Assembly: GCF_029869215.1 (NCBI RefSeq)
Contig: NZ_JARWPM010000073.1
Location: 1 to 32,041 of the forward strand
Origin: Nocardia carnea
Lineage (GTDB): Bacteria > Actinomycetota > Actinomycetes > Mycobacteriales > Mycobacteriaceae
Length of the DNA: 32,041 nucleotides
Reading direction: 5' to 3'
Shown here in pieces: positions 1-6,531 of this stretch; position 1 is the first letter of the stretch; each line of letters begins with the position of its first letter. A program made the position numbers and the translations under genes. A model generated the notes under the pieces. The model was not told the origin of the DNA, made no database searches, and saw only the letters and a program-made list of their open reading frames with translations.

Positions 1-68
1 TTGTGTTTCTTGTGTGTGGCGGGGGGCGGGGCGCGCGGGGGGGGCGCCCCCCCCCCCCCCCCCCCCCC
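1..68. other. Low-complexity contig end, probable assembly artefact
   Basis: This stretch is T/G-rich sequence followed by runs of G and then about 25 C. It does not look like the surrounding coding DNA. The right end of the window has the same kind of sequence, so it is best read as artefact. The real sequence seems to begin near base 69, inside a truncated gene. Confidence 0.8.
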
Positions 69-307
69 ACGATATGGTGCAATCCCTGGCGGCATTCGTA
101 CTCGGGTACGCCGCCACGGGCTTACGTATGACCCCGGATTCCCCGGTGGAAACGCCCCGGGAACCCGCGGTGGACGCCGGTAGCTATCCGCTCTTCGCCG
201 TGGCGGCCGGACGATCCGACCGGTCATCCCGGTTCGAGTTCGCCCTCGACGCGCTGCTGAGTGGCTTCGGCACCGCGATTTCCGCCGCAGCAGTTACGGA
301 TTCGTGA
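69..307 (+). CDS. TetR/AcrR-type regulator, C-terminal fragment (5' end missing)
   Basis: Only the last ~79 residues remain. From about base 69 the frame reads sensible protein (HDMVQSLAAFVLGYAATGL) and ends RFEFALDALLSGF plus a short tail, the pattern of the last helices of TetR C-terminal ligand/dimer domains (compare FEFGLDLLL). The DNA-binding N-terminus would lie left of the contig edge. The ATG at 74 is internal, not a start. The gene runs into the ferredoxin gene from the other strand and overlaps its 3' end by 14 bases. As a TetR-family remnant it could be the local regulator whose operators lie at 9100-9139, but nothing here proves that. The family call rests on a short C-terminal pattern. 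Confidence 0.6.
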
Positions 308-509
308 CCGTCTGTTCGGACAGGATGCTGATGGCGTGCACGGGGCAGTCCAGGAGTGCGCGAGTGACCGCGGGCTCGTCGGCGGGGGAGATCACCGGAT
401 CGCCGGCGAGGGAGGCGTAGCCCCAGTCGTCGAGGGGGAAGTGATCCGGGGCGTGTTTGGCGCAGAGGCCGAAACCGTCGCAGAGTGTGCGGTCCAGTTT
501 GATCTTCAC
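294..509 (-). CDS. Small 3Fe-4S ferredoxin (P450-type)
   Basis: This 71-residue cytosolic electron carrier has C10-x5-C16 and C55-P. Only three cysteines are available, and the residue where a fourth ligand would sit is not cysteine (CDGFGLC), which is the hallmark of 3Fe-4S ferredoxins that feed bacterial P450s. Start is GTG at 509. It overlaps the stop of the NuoF-like gene by four bases (GTGA), so the two are translationally coupled and probably partners. Three P450 genes lie in the same window. A direct link between this ferredoxin and a given P450 is inference. Confidence 0.88.
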   Translation of the reverse strand: MKIKLDRTLCDGFGLCAKHAPDHFPLDDWGYASLAGDPVISPADEPAVTRALLDCPVHAISILSEQTVTNP

Positions 510-1834
510 AGGACGGCCTCCGTGTGGACGCAGTAGGGCGCTCGGTCGGTGGCGGGGCTACCCGCGCAGTCCGGGCAGTGGTTGTCGAGATGTGCGGCGA
601 CTTCCTGCGGGAAACGGTCCAGCAGGCTCGCCGCGGTATTGCAGGCGGCGTCGAGCGTGCCGCAGGCGCCGCGGCCGCGCAATACGGTCGACCAGCGGCG
701 TAGCCGGGCCAGATCGTCGCCGGTGGCATGGCCTTCGGCCAAGGCGGTGGTGGCGGCGGCCATGGCGGCGGTGCCGTGGAAACACGACCCGCACTGTCCG
801 GCGTTCTCCCGGTCGAAATAGTTCAGGACCGCGGCCGCGACCGCGACCGGGCACTCTTCGGTGAGGAATACGATCGCGCCGCAGCCCAGGCCCGCGCCGG
901 CGCGGCGCAGGGTTTCGTGGTCGAGGGTGAGTTCGGTGATCCGGCGGTCCAGGAGTCCGGTGAAGTATCCGCCCACCAGTGCGCCGCGGACCGATTCCGC
1001 GGAAATCCCGTGCAGGCCCAGGAGTTCGGTGACCGGCAGGCCGTGCGGGAGTTCGTAGAGGGTGGGTGCCCGGCCGGCGGCGGTCACGGTGGACAGGAAA
1101 GTACCGGGGGAGAGTGCGGTACCCGCCGCGCGATAGGCGTCGGCACCCCACCGGTCGAGGAACGGCAGGTTTGCGAGGGTTTCGACATTGCTGACCAGCG
1201 TGGGCAGCCCGGCGACGCCCGCTTCGTAGGGGCGCGGGGGTTTATCGGTCGGGACGGCCCGGCCACCGTTGATCGCCTGGACGGCCGCGGTTTCCTCACC
1301 CGCGACGTACCCGGGGGCGACGCGGACGACGGTGAGTTCGGGCCCGCCGGGGATCGCGCCGCCGAGTTCGTCGAGGGCCGCGGTCACCGAGCGTTCTGCT
1401 TCCGGGTCCGAGAGGTAGAGGTACCCGCGCCGGGCGCCGGCCAGGGCGGCCGCCAGGCGCAACCCGTCGAGTACGAGATGCGGGCGGTGGCGCAGCAGCC
1501 AGCGGTCCTTGAACGAGGCGGGTTCGCCCTCTTCACCGTTGGCGACGACCACGGTTTCCGTCCAGCCGGCGGGCGCTCCCGCCCCGGCACGGCTCCCCGC
1601 GCGCACACCGCGCACCTTCACCGCGAACGGGAACCCGGCGCCCCCGCGCCCGCGCAATCCGCTGTGTTCGATGGCGTCGGCGAGCGCGGCCACCGAACCG
1701 AGCGGGCGATAGCCGCCGCTGTCCCGATATTCGTACGCGGACTCGACTCCACCACCGAGCCGCAGCAGGCGCGGTTCGCTACCGGGATACGGAACCACGG
1801 CCAAGCCCCCGGCCGAGGAGAAAATATGCTGCAT
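506..1834 (-). CDS. NuoF-like NADH-binding flavoprotein, probable ferredoxin reductase
   Basis: The 442-residue protein resembles the 51-kDa NADH/FMN subunit of complex I and NAD-dependent hydrogenases. Visible are the FMN/NADH glycine-rich loop GLRGRGGAGFPF (59-70), NGEEGEPASFKDR (99-111), and the SLBB-side motif PTLVSNVETLANLP (211-224). The C-terminal iron-sulfur region reads C348-G-S-C351-F-H-G354 and C391, so the third cysteine of the usual C-x2-C-x2-C...C set is glycine. Extra cysteines follow at 398, 420, 423 and 435. The start is ATG 1834 with AGGAGG upstream; a longer in-frame version to 1912 lacks this support. It is coupled to a 3Fe-4S ferredoxin and no other nuo gene is near, so a NADH-to-ferredoxin role is more likely than complex I. 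That role is inference. Confidence 0.85.
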   Translation of the reverse strand: MQHIFSSAGGLAVVPYPGSEPRLLRLGGGVESAYEYRDSGGYRPLGSVAALADAIEHSGLRGRGGAGFPFAVKVRGVRAGSRAGAGAPAGWTETVVVANGEEGEPASFKDRWLLRHRPHLVLDGLRLAAALAGARRGYLYLSDPEAERSVTAALDELGGAIPGGPELTVVRVAPGYVAGEETAAVQAINGGRAVPTDKPPRPYEAGVAGLPTLVSNVETLANLPFLDRWGADAYRAAGTALSPGTFLSTVTAAGRAPTLYELPHGLPVTELLGLHGISAESVRGALVGGYFTGLLDRRITELTLDHETLRRAGAGLGCGAIVFLTEECPVAVAAAVLNYFDRENAGQCGSCFHGTAAMAAATTALAEGHATGDDLARLRRWSTVLRGRGACGTLDAACNTAASLLDRFPQEVAAHLDNHCPDCAGSPATDRAPYCVHTEAVL

Positions 1835-1939
1835 CGTGCCTCCTGAGTGGGCGCGGCGCCGAGCCGCTCGTATCGGAGTACTGCCGGTTCGCCGCGGCCC
1901 CGGGCGGGACAAGGCTGGGTTGCGTCACACTGCGCCCAT

Positions 1940-1945
1940 TAGGCT
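1940..1945 (+). promoter_or_regulatory. Candidate -10 of a leaderless promoter
   Basis: TAGGCT ends seven bases before the ATG at 1953. The actinobacterial leaderless pattern is TANNNT about seven bases before the start codon. No ribosome binding site precedes the ATG, which agrees. There is no clear -35. Confidence 0.45.
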
Positions 1946-1952
1946 CGTGCGC

Positions 1953-2426
1953 ATGCGAACTGCGGTGCTGCGGGTGAACGTCGATCCGGCCGGTGCGCTC
2001 AGCGGCGAATCGCTGGCCCGCGGGATGGCCGAGCTGGCCGCCGCGCTCGCCGGAACCGGCGGCGAAGTCCTGGAGAAGGATCTCCGCGCCGCCCCGCGGT
2101 CCCGGCGCGAGGTGCAGGTGCTGCTCGATACCGCGGATGCCGGTGCGGATACGGTGCGGGTGGCCGAGGTCTGCGCGCGGGTGTTCGGCACCGAACCGGT
2201 GCCGGGTGTGGTCACCTATATCAGCCGCGGTACCGATGCCGACGCGTACGGGGTGCTGGCGGGGTTCGGGCTCACCGGGGAGATCATTCGCACGGCGGGA
2301 CCCGACGGTTACGACATCCTGCAGGTGCGCCTGCGCGCGGCCGATCTCGAGCGGGTCCCGGAGAGCCGGATCCTCACCGCCCTGGAGGCCTCGACCAACT
2401 GCGAGGTCCGGATCAGCACGGTCTGA
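1953..2426 (+). CDS. Conserved-looking protein of unknown function
   Basis: I do not recognise this 157-residue protein. It starts MRTAVLRVNVDPAGAL and is soluble, with no signal peptide or membrane segment. Alternating hydrophobic stretches (RTAVLRVNV, GYDILQVRLRA, EVRISTV at the C-terminus) suggest an alpha/beta fold with edge strands. Codon use matches its neighbours. The start at 1953 is chosen because the protein-like composition begins there and a TANNNT element sits seven bases upstream; an open frame continues to 1836 but is arginine-rich and lacks a ribosome binding site. The gene diverges from the NuoF-like gene and converges on the alpha/beta hydrolase with a 14-base gap. It is the only plus-strand gene in a 9-kb minus-strand stretch, so it may be older than the catabolic genes around it. 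Confidence 0.72.
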   Translation: MRTAVLRVNVDPAGALSGESLARGMAELAAALAGTGGEVLEKDLRAAPRSRREVQVLLDTADAGADTVRVAEVCARVFGTEPVPGVVTYISRGTDADAYGVLAGFGLTGEIIRTAGPDGYDILQVRLRAADLERVPESRILTALEASTNCEVRISTV

Positions 2427-2440
2427 CACGGGGCCGGGGG

Positions 2441-3310
2441 TCATCGGGCGCCCAGGAATTTCAGGATTTCCGGCGCGGCCAGCACCCAGGTGTCGAACAT
2501 GTTGTAGTGCTGCACCCGGCCCTGCGCGCGGTCTTCCATGGCGCGCTCCCACGCGTCCTCGGGCCACGGCGGGTCGATCAGCGTCGAACCTTCGATCAGG
2601 CAGTGCACCTCGAGCGAGGTGCGTTTCGGATGATCCAGATCCTTGGCGCCGCCGCGGATGATCAAGGTGGGCACCTGGATTCGCTCGAACATCTCGTCGT
2701 CCACTCCCGGAATCGTCTGACCCGGTTTCGGCACATAGGCGTTGAGCCAGCGCAGGGAGAGTTTCACGAACTCGTCGGCGTCCAGGGCACGAAGCCGCTG
2801 TTCGTTGTCCGGGTTCTCGGCGATCCGCTCCCGCCATTCCGTCATCCGCAGCAGGCCCTCGGTCCCGAGGGCCCGTACGGTCTGCAGGCTGGGCAGGACG
2901 TAGTAGGCGCCGAGGTTGAAGGTGCCGTAGACGCCGCCGACGATGTTCCACAGCACGAGATCGGTGACCAGGTCCGGATACAGCATCGTGGTGAGCATGG
3001 AATCGCGCGCCCCACCCGACCCGCCGGCCAGGATCACCGGCCCCGTCCCCAGCTCGGTCAGCAGCCCGTGCAGGGTTTCGGCGCGCATATGCGATTCGGT
3101 CTGCCCGGTGAACTGCACATCGGAGGCCCCGCAGTTGGGCCGGTCCCACAGCAGCACCCGGTAACCGCCGGCGACCAGGGCCTCGGCCAGCGGTCGCAGG
3201 CCGGGGATCTCTTTGCTGTACCGGCCGCCGGGCGTCAGCACGATGAGATCGCCGGTGTCACCGAGGATCTCGTAGACCACCTTGCCACCGTTGACCGTTA
3301 CCGCGGGCAT
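2441..3310 (-). CDS. Alpha/beta hydrolase
   Basis: The 289-residue protein has the alpha/beta hydrolase fold pattern: strand and oxyanion region LIVLTPGGRYS, then LLWDRPNCGASD, then a nucleophile elbow G-G-S-G-G with Ser98. A C-terminal strand LIIRGGAKD offers the acid; the histidine is less obvious, with QHYNMFDTW a candidate instead of the usual GH motif. The start is ATG 3310, seven bases after AGGAG; the GTG six bases upstream is too close to that site. It is the last gene of the minus-strand run, behind a strong hairpin in the gap after the Rieske gene. Family members hydrolyse esters, lactones or C-C bonds of ring-cleavage products. The substrate is unknown. Confidence 0.85.
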   Translation of the reverse strand: MPAVTVNGGKVVYEILGDTGDLIVLTPGGRYSKEIPGLRPLAEALVAGGYRVLLWDRPNCGASDVQFTGQTESHMRAETLHGLLTELGTGPVILAGGSGGARDSMLTTMLYPDLVTDLVLWNIVGGVYGTFNLGAYYVLPSLQTVRALGTEGLLRMTEWRERIAENPDNEQRLRALDADEFVKLSLRWLNAYVPKPGQTIPGVDDEMFERIQVPTLIIRGGAKDLDHPKRTSLEVHCLIEGSTLIDPPWPEDAWERAMEDRAQGRVQHYNMFDTWVLAAPEILKFLGAR

Positions 3311-3361
3311 CTGCACACTCCTGCCAAGGGTCCGGGGAGTCGCCCGGGGCGGGAACTCCCG

Positions 3362-3388
3362 CGGCCGGCCGCAGCGGGCGGCCGGCCG
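3362..3388 (-). terminator. Strong GC hairpin between Rieske and hydrolase genes
   Basis: CGGCCGGCCGC (3362-3372) and GCGGCCGGCCG (3378-3388) form a perfect 11-bp stem with a five-base loop. It lies 15 bases past the Rieske stop and about 50 before the hydrolase start. No U tract follows, so it may be a weak terminator or an mRNA-stabilising stem that tunes the last gene. Confidence 0.5.
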
Positions 3389-3403
3389 GATCTGCTGAAC
3401 GGG

Positions 3404-4030
3404 TCAGGCGGTGACCAGGACGTCTTCGCCGACCACCCGCACCGGATAGGTACGGATACTCCATTCCGGTTTCACCGCGGTGGTGCCGGTGGCGAGTTCG
3501 AACCCCCACTGATGCCACGGGCAGTAGATGAACTCGTTGTCCCGCACCATCACCGAATCACCGGGCACCGATTCGTCCACCACCGTGCGGCCGCGGGTAC
3601 GCCCGGCGCACAGCGGACCACCCTCGTGCGGACAGTAATTGGCGATCGCATAGAACGTGCCGTTGACGTTGTACACACCCACCCCGTGCCGCCCGATCGG
3701 CACGACTTTCGACGAACCGGGCGGAATCTCGTTCACTGTCGCGACGATATGCTCCCGGCCCTGCGCGAGTCGCCGGCTCGTGCCGGATGCCGGGGACGCG
3801 TCTCCGGCACCCCGGTTCCGCCGTACTGCGGTGGCACCCGCCGTGGGCGCAGCCGCGCCCGTCGCCGGAACATCTGCGCTGCCCGCAGGGCCGGGGACCG
3901 GTGGGCGGGCTGCCGGCTCCGCCGCTGTCCGGGGGATCTCCGGTGTCGCTGCCGTTCCGGTGCTGCCGGACTCCGGCGCGGAGCCCGCGCCCGAGGACAT
4001 ACGCGCGGGGGTTTCGCTGACGTCACCCAT
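3404..4030 (-). CDS. Rieske 2Fe-2S protein with long disordered N-terminus
   Basis: This 208-residue protein carries one Rieske domain from about residue 94 to the end. Cluster ligands are C133-P-H135 and C170-P-W-H173. The 34-residue spacing between the two boxes is about twice that of classical Rieske ferredoxins. No oxygenase catalytic domain follows, so it is an electron carrier or small Rieske partner rather than a ring-hydroxylating subunit. Residues 1-90 are Ala/Pro/Gly/Thr-rich and probably disordered. The start at 4030 overlaps the amidohydrolase stop as TGATG, which supports coupling; an internal ATG ten codons later has no better ribosome binding site. Its partner may be one of the amidohydrolases or the P450; this is inferred from position. 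Confidence 0.85.
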   Translation of the reverse strand: MGDVSETPARMSSGAGSAPESGSTGTAATPEIPRTAAEPAARPPVPGPAGSADVPATGAAAPTAGATAVRRNRGAGDASPASGTSRRLAQGREHIVATVNEIPPGSSKVVPIGRHGVGVYNVNGTFYAIANYCPHEGGPLCAGRTRGRTVVDESVPGDSVMVRDNEFIYCPWHQWGFELATGTTAVKPEWSIRTYPVRVVGEDVLVTA

Positions 4031-5175
4031 CAGTGCACCCGTACCTGTCCGGGCAGTGCCGGAACGGTCTCCGGCAGGTGGTAGGTCTCGATACCGTTGC
4101 GGAACATCACGTTCTCCCGCGCCGCGGGCGGGAGGTGTTTCACCAGCCAGCGCGGATCGTCGAAGGTCCAGTGCGGGTAGTCCGAGGAGTAGAGCAGGAT
4201 CTTGTCCGCTTCCATCCATTCGAACGCCCGGGTGAGCTCGGTTTTGTCCTCCGGGTAATCCAGCGGCTGAGTCGTGAACTTGATGTGTTCCTTCACGTAC
4301 TCCGACGGCTTCCGCTTGATCGACATATAGGAACCGCGAGCCGCGTAGATGGCGTCCATCCGCCACATCAGCGGCAGGATCCAGGTGAAGGCGTGCTCGA
4401 CGAAGACGATGCGCAATGCCGGGAACCGGTCGAAGACCCCGTCGAAGATCAGGCTCATCACCTGGTTCGCCGCGAGCAGCGAGTAGGTGACCATGAAATC
4501 GTGGTTGTAGCTGGGGAAACCGACCGGTGGCATCGGCATGGTCTCGTAGGCGCCGCGGCTGAGGTGGCAGCTCACCGGCAGGTCGTGTTTCACCGCCGCC
4601 GCCCAGATCGGGTCGTAACCCGGATCGCCCCAGGAAGGGCGCGGTTCGGCCTTGATCAGGATCTGCGCCATATAGGGATGCCCGGCCCACTTCTCGATCT
4701 CGGCGACCGCGGAACGCGGATCGTCGATCGCCACACAGATCGAGCCGCGCCAGCGCCGATGCCAGTTGTTGTGGGAATCCAGCCATTGCGCATTCAGCCA
4801 GCCGTTGACCCCCGTCGCCATCGCGGCCGTGGCCTCGGGCAGGCGGGTCGCCTTCACGGTCGGCTCGAGGATGACGATATCCGAGCCCGCGTCCATGATG
4901 AGCTGGCGGAACGCCATATCCGGGTCACTGCCGGGGAATTCGCCGTTCTCGGGAAACGTATCGACCCGCATCGCCTTGGAATGCGCGTAATCGGGCGCGT
5001 CGTAGATGATGGTGTCGCCGACACGGTGACTGAGAAAGAACGAACTGCGCCACGGTTCCGGAATGTGCTCCACCAGGTCTCCCCGCCGGGGGACCGGGTG
5101 GACATCGGAATCGACGACGCGTACCGGAACCAGTTCCGTGGAGGGAATACGCGCCCGGTCCTGTGCCCTTGTCAT
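4030..5175 (-). CDS. Amidohydrolase-2 family metal-dependent hydrolase or decarboxylase
   Basis: The 381-residue protein is a TIM-barrel enzyme of the ACMSD/amidohydrolase-2 family. The metal ligands are in place: D24-x-H26 in VDSDVHPVP, H204 in SCHLSRG, H261 in FVEHAFTW, and D332 in SSDYPHW. Family members decarboxylate or hydrolyse ring carboxylates and ring-cleavage products. Start is ATG 5175 behind GGAGG. The ATG overlaps the stop of an upstream mini-ORF (ATGA), so translation may depend on that leader. The stop overlaps the Rieske start. A diverged paralogue lies immediately upstream. The substrate cannot be read from sequence. Confidence 0.88.
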   Translation of the reverse strand: MTRAQDRARIPSTELVPVRVVDSDVHPVPRRGDLVEHIPEPWRSSFFLSHRVGDTIIYDAPDYAHSKAMRVDTFPENGEFPGSDPDMAFRQLIMDAGSDIVILEPTVKATRLPEATAAMATGVNGWLNAQWLDSHNNWHRRWRGSICVAIDDPRSAVAEIEKWAGHPYMAQILIKAEPRPSWGDPGYDPIWAAAVKHDLPVSCHLSRGAYETMPMPPVGFPSYNHDFMVTYSLLAANQVMSLIFDGVFDRFPALRIVFVEHAFTWILPLMWRMDAIYAARGSYMSIKRKPSEYVKEHIKFTTQPLDYPEDKTELTRAFEWMEADKILLYSSDYPHWTFDDPRWLVKHLPPAARENVMFRNGIETYHLPETVPALPGQVRVH

Positions 5176-5240
5176 AACGCCTCCTTCGTACGGGTTGCAT
5201 GTGGTCGGCGGAGGCCGTAGCGAAGGCGGAGGTATCGCAT
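5172..5240 (-). CDS. Mini-ORF 2, 22-residue Arg-rich leader
   Basis: ATG at 5240, stop TGA at 5174-5172, overlapping the amidohydrolase start at 5175 by four bases. The peptide begins MRYLRLRYGLRRPHA and ends KEAL. Its AAG-GAG-GCG codons double as the ribosome binding site of the next gene. It is a near copy of mini-ORF 1 with 11 substitutions in 68 bases and no indels. Three changes are synonymous (Arg12, Pro13, His14) and one is Phe/Tyr. Start/stop overlap at both ends suggests a translated coupling leader. Translation is not proven. Confidence 0.5.
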   Translation of the reverse strand: MRYLRLRYGLRRPHATRTKEAL

Positions 5241-5308
5241 CATAACGCCTCCTTCATCGGGGCTGCGTGCGGCCGGCGGAGGCCGAAGCATTGGCGGAGG
5301 TATCGCAT
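5173..5308. repeat. Two tandem 68-base repeats
   Basis: Units 5173-5240 and 5241-5308 are each exactly 68 bases and about 84% identical by eye, without gaps. Each unit on the minus strand holds one mini-ORF plus the ribosome binding site for the next frame. The core CGGCGGAGGCCGTAGCG resembles a stretch at 22003-22018, so the unit may belong to a dispersed repeat family. Confidence 0.85.
5240..5308 (-). CDS. Mini-ORF 1, 22-residue Arg-rich leader
   Basis: ATG at 5308, stop TGA at 5242-5240, overlapping the ATG of mini-ORF 2 by one base (TGATG). The peptide begins MRYLRQCFGLRRPHA and ends MKEAL. A GAGGAG sits about eight bases before its ATG. A further seven-codon frame (5331-5308, MVLEETH) ends in another TGATG at this start, so there may be a chain of three short frames. 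The gap between the two amidohydrolase genes holds little else. Confidence 0.45.
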   Translation of the reverse strand: MRYLRQCFGLRRPHAAPMKEAL

Positions 5309-5375
5309 CAGTGCGTCTCCTCGAGCACCATTGCGGAGTGATCCGACCGTCCGAACAGCGATCGCGGAGCAGACA

Positions 5376-6467
5376 TCAGCCGACAGCCGTTACGGTGTCT
5401 ACATCGATGCTGTACAGCCGCGCCGCGTTACGCCAGTAGAGTTTTTCCCGCTGTTCGGTGGTCAGCGCGGCCGGCAGGGTGTCGGTATCCCCGGAATGCC
5501 AGTGCGGATAACTGGACCCGAACATCACCATGTCGTCTTTGCCGGTGAAGCCCAGCCATTCCGCGGCGAACGAGGCATCGCCGGGACCGTCGATCGTCGC
5601 GTGTACGAAATACACGTGTCCGGGCAGGTAGTCGCTGGGCATCCGGGGAGCCCAGGGGGTCTGTTCCAGATGCGGCCGGCCGAAGGTGTCCATCCGCCAG
5701 GTGAACGGGGTGAGCAGATCGGCGCCGCCGTCGGCCCAGACGAATTTCAGGCCCGGATACCGCTCGAACACACCCTCGGCGATCATGTTCATCAGGTGAT
5801 AGAGGTAGTTCAGCCCCATGAACCCGTAGTACTGCTCGTACGTGCGCGGATGGCCGGAAGGGGTCGGCGGCAGACCGATACTCTCGCCGGTTTCGATATG
5901 CGCGGCCACCGGCAGGTTCGCCGCCGCGGCGGCTTCCCACAGCGGCCAGAACTGCGGTTTGCCGTACAGCTCGCGTGATTGCAGCGGGATACCGAGCTGG
6001 ACGATGCGCGGATGGCCGCCCAGGCGGTCGATTTCACGCAACGCACCGCTGATGTCCTCCGGATTCACCCGTAAGGTGCCACGGAAGCGGTCGTGGTAGG
6101 TGCCGCCGTCGAGCCAGCGCGACACCATCATGTCGTTGTGTGCCGAGAGCACAGCGGTGGTGAGGTGCCGGTCGGGGAGAATGCCGCGCGTCATCGGATG
6201 CAGGACGGCCACATCGACACCGCGGGCCTCGAACAACTGCTGTCCGACGAACTCCGGATCCGATCCCGGGTAGCCCTTGTGCGGTCCGCGGGCGCCCTTG
6301 ACGTATTCACCGCCGGGCGCGCCGTACCAGTCCATTTCCGGGGCGGGGATGCCGCGGCTCTTGAAGGGCTCGCGCAGATACGAGCGCATATCGTCGTTGG
6401 AGCGGAAGAAAATATGCACGCTGGTATCGATCACCGGGGTGCGGGTGCCGCCGGGCAGATCCTTCAT
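5376..6467 (-). CDS. Amidohydrolase-2 family paralogue with lost metal ligands
   Basis: The 363-residue protein aligns along its length with the downstream amidohydrolase but differs at key sites. Where the paralogue has D24-x-H26 this one has S16-V-H18 (IDTSVHIFF). H190 is kept (AAHIETG). The third ligand, His261 in the paralogue, is Gly247 (WADGGADLL, ten residues before WRMD in both). The catalytic Asp332 is Ser319 (GSSYPHW against SSDYPHW). A normal mononuclear zinc site is therefore unlikely. It may be a regulatory or structural partner of the intact copy, forming a heterodimer, or a member of a subfamily with another chemistry. Start ATG 6467 is preceded by GAGGA. The reading frame is intact, so it is not simply decaying. 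Confidence 0.82.
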   Translation of the reverse strand: MKDLPGGTRTPVIDTSVHIFFRSNDDMRSYLREPFKSRGIPAPEMDWYGAPGGEYVKGARGPHKGYPGSDPEFVGQQLFEARGVDVAVLHPMTRGILPDRHLTTAVLSAHNDMMVSRWLDGGTYHDRFRGTLRVNPEDISGALREIDRLGGHPRIVQLGIPLQSRELYGKPQFWPLWEAAAAANLPVAAHIETGESIGLPPTPSGHPRTYEQYYGFMGLNYLYHLMNMIAEGVFERYPGLKFVWADGGADLLTPFTWRMDTFGRPHLEQTPWAPRMPSDYLPGHVYFVHATIDGPGDASFAAEWLGFTGKDDMVMFGSSYPHWHSGDTDTLPAALTTEQREKLYWRNAARLYSIDVDTVTAVG

Positions 6468-6531
6468 CGCGGTCCTCGTCGGTAAGTCGAGGGTGCCGGC
6501 CGGAGCTCACCGGTCCGGCCGGCACCGGCGG

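Noticed and set aside
728..1846. 372-codon plus-strand frame opposite the NuoF-like gene
   Set aside because: Rich in Gly, Arg and Glu without motifs; the minus strand carries the real gene with a ribosome binding site.
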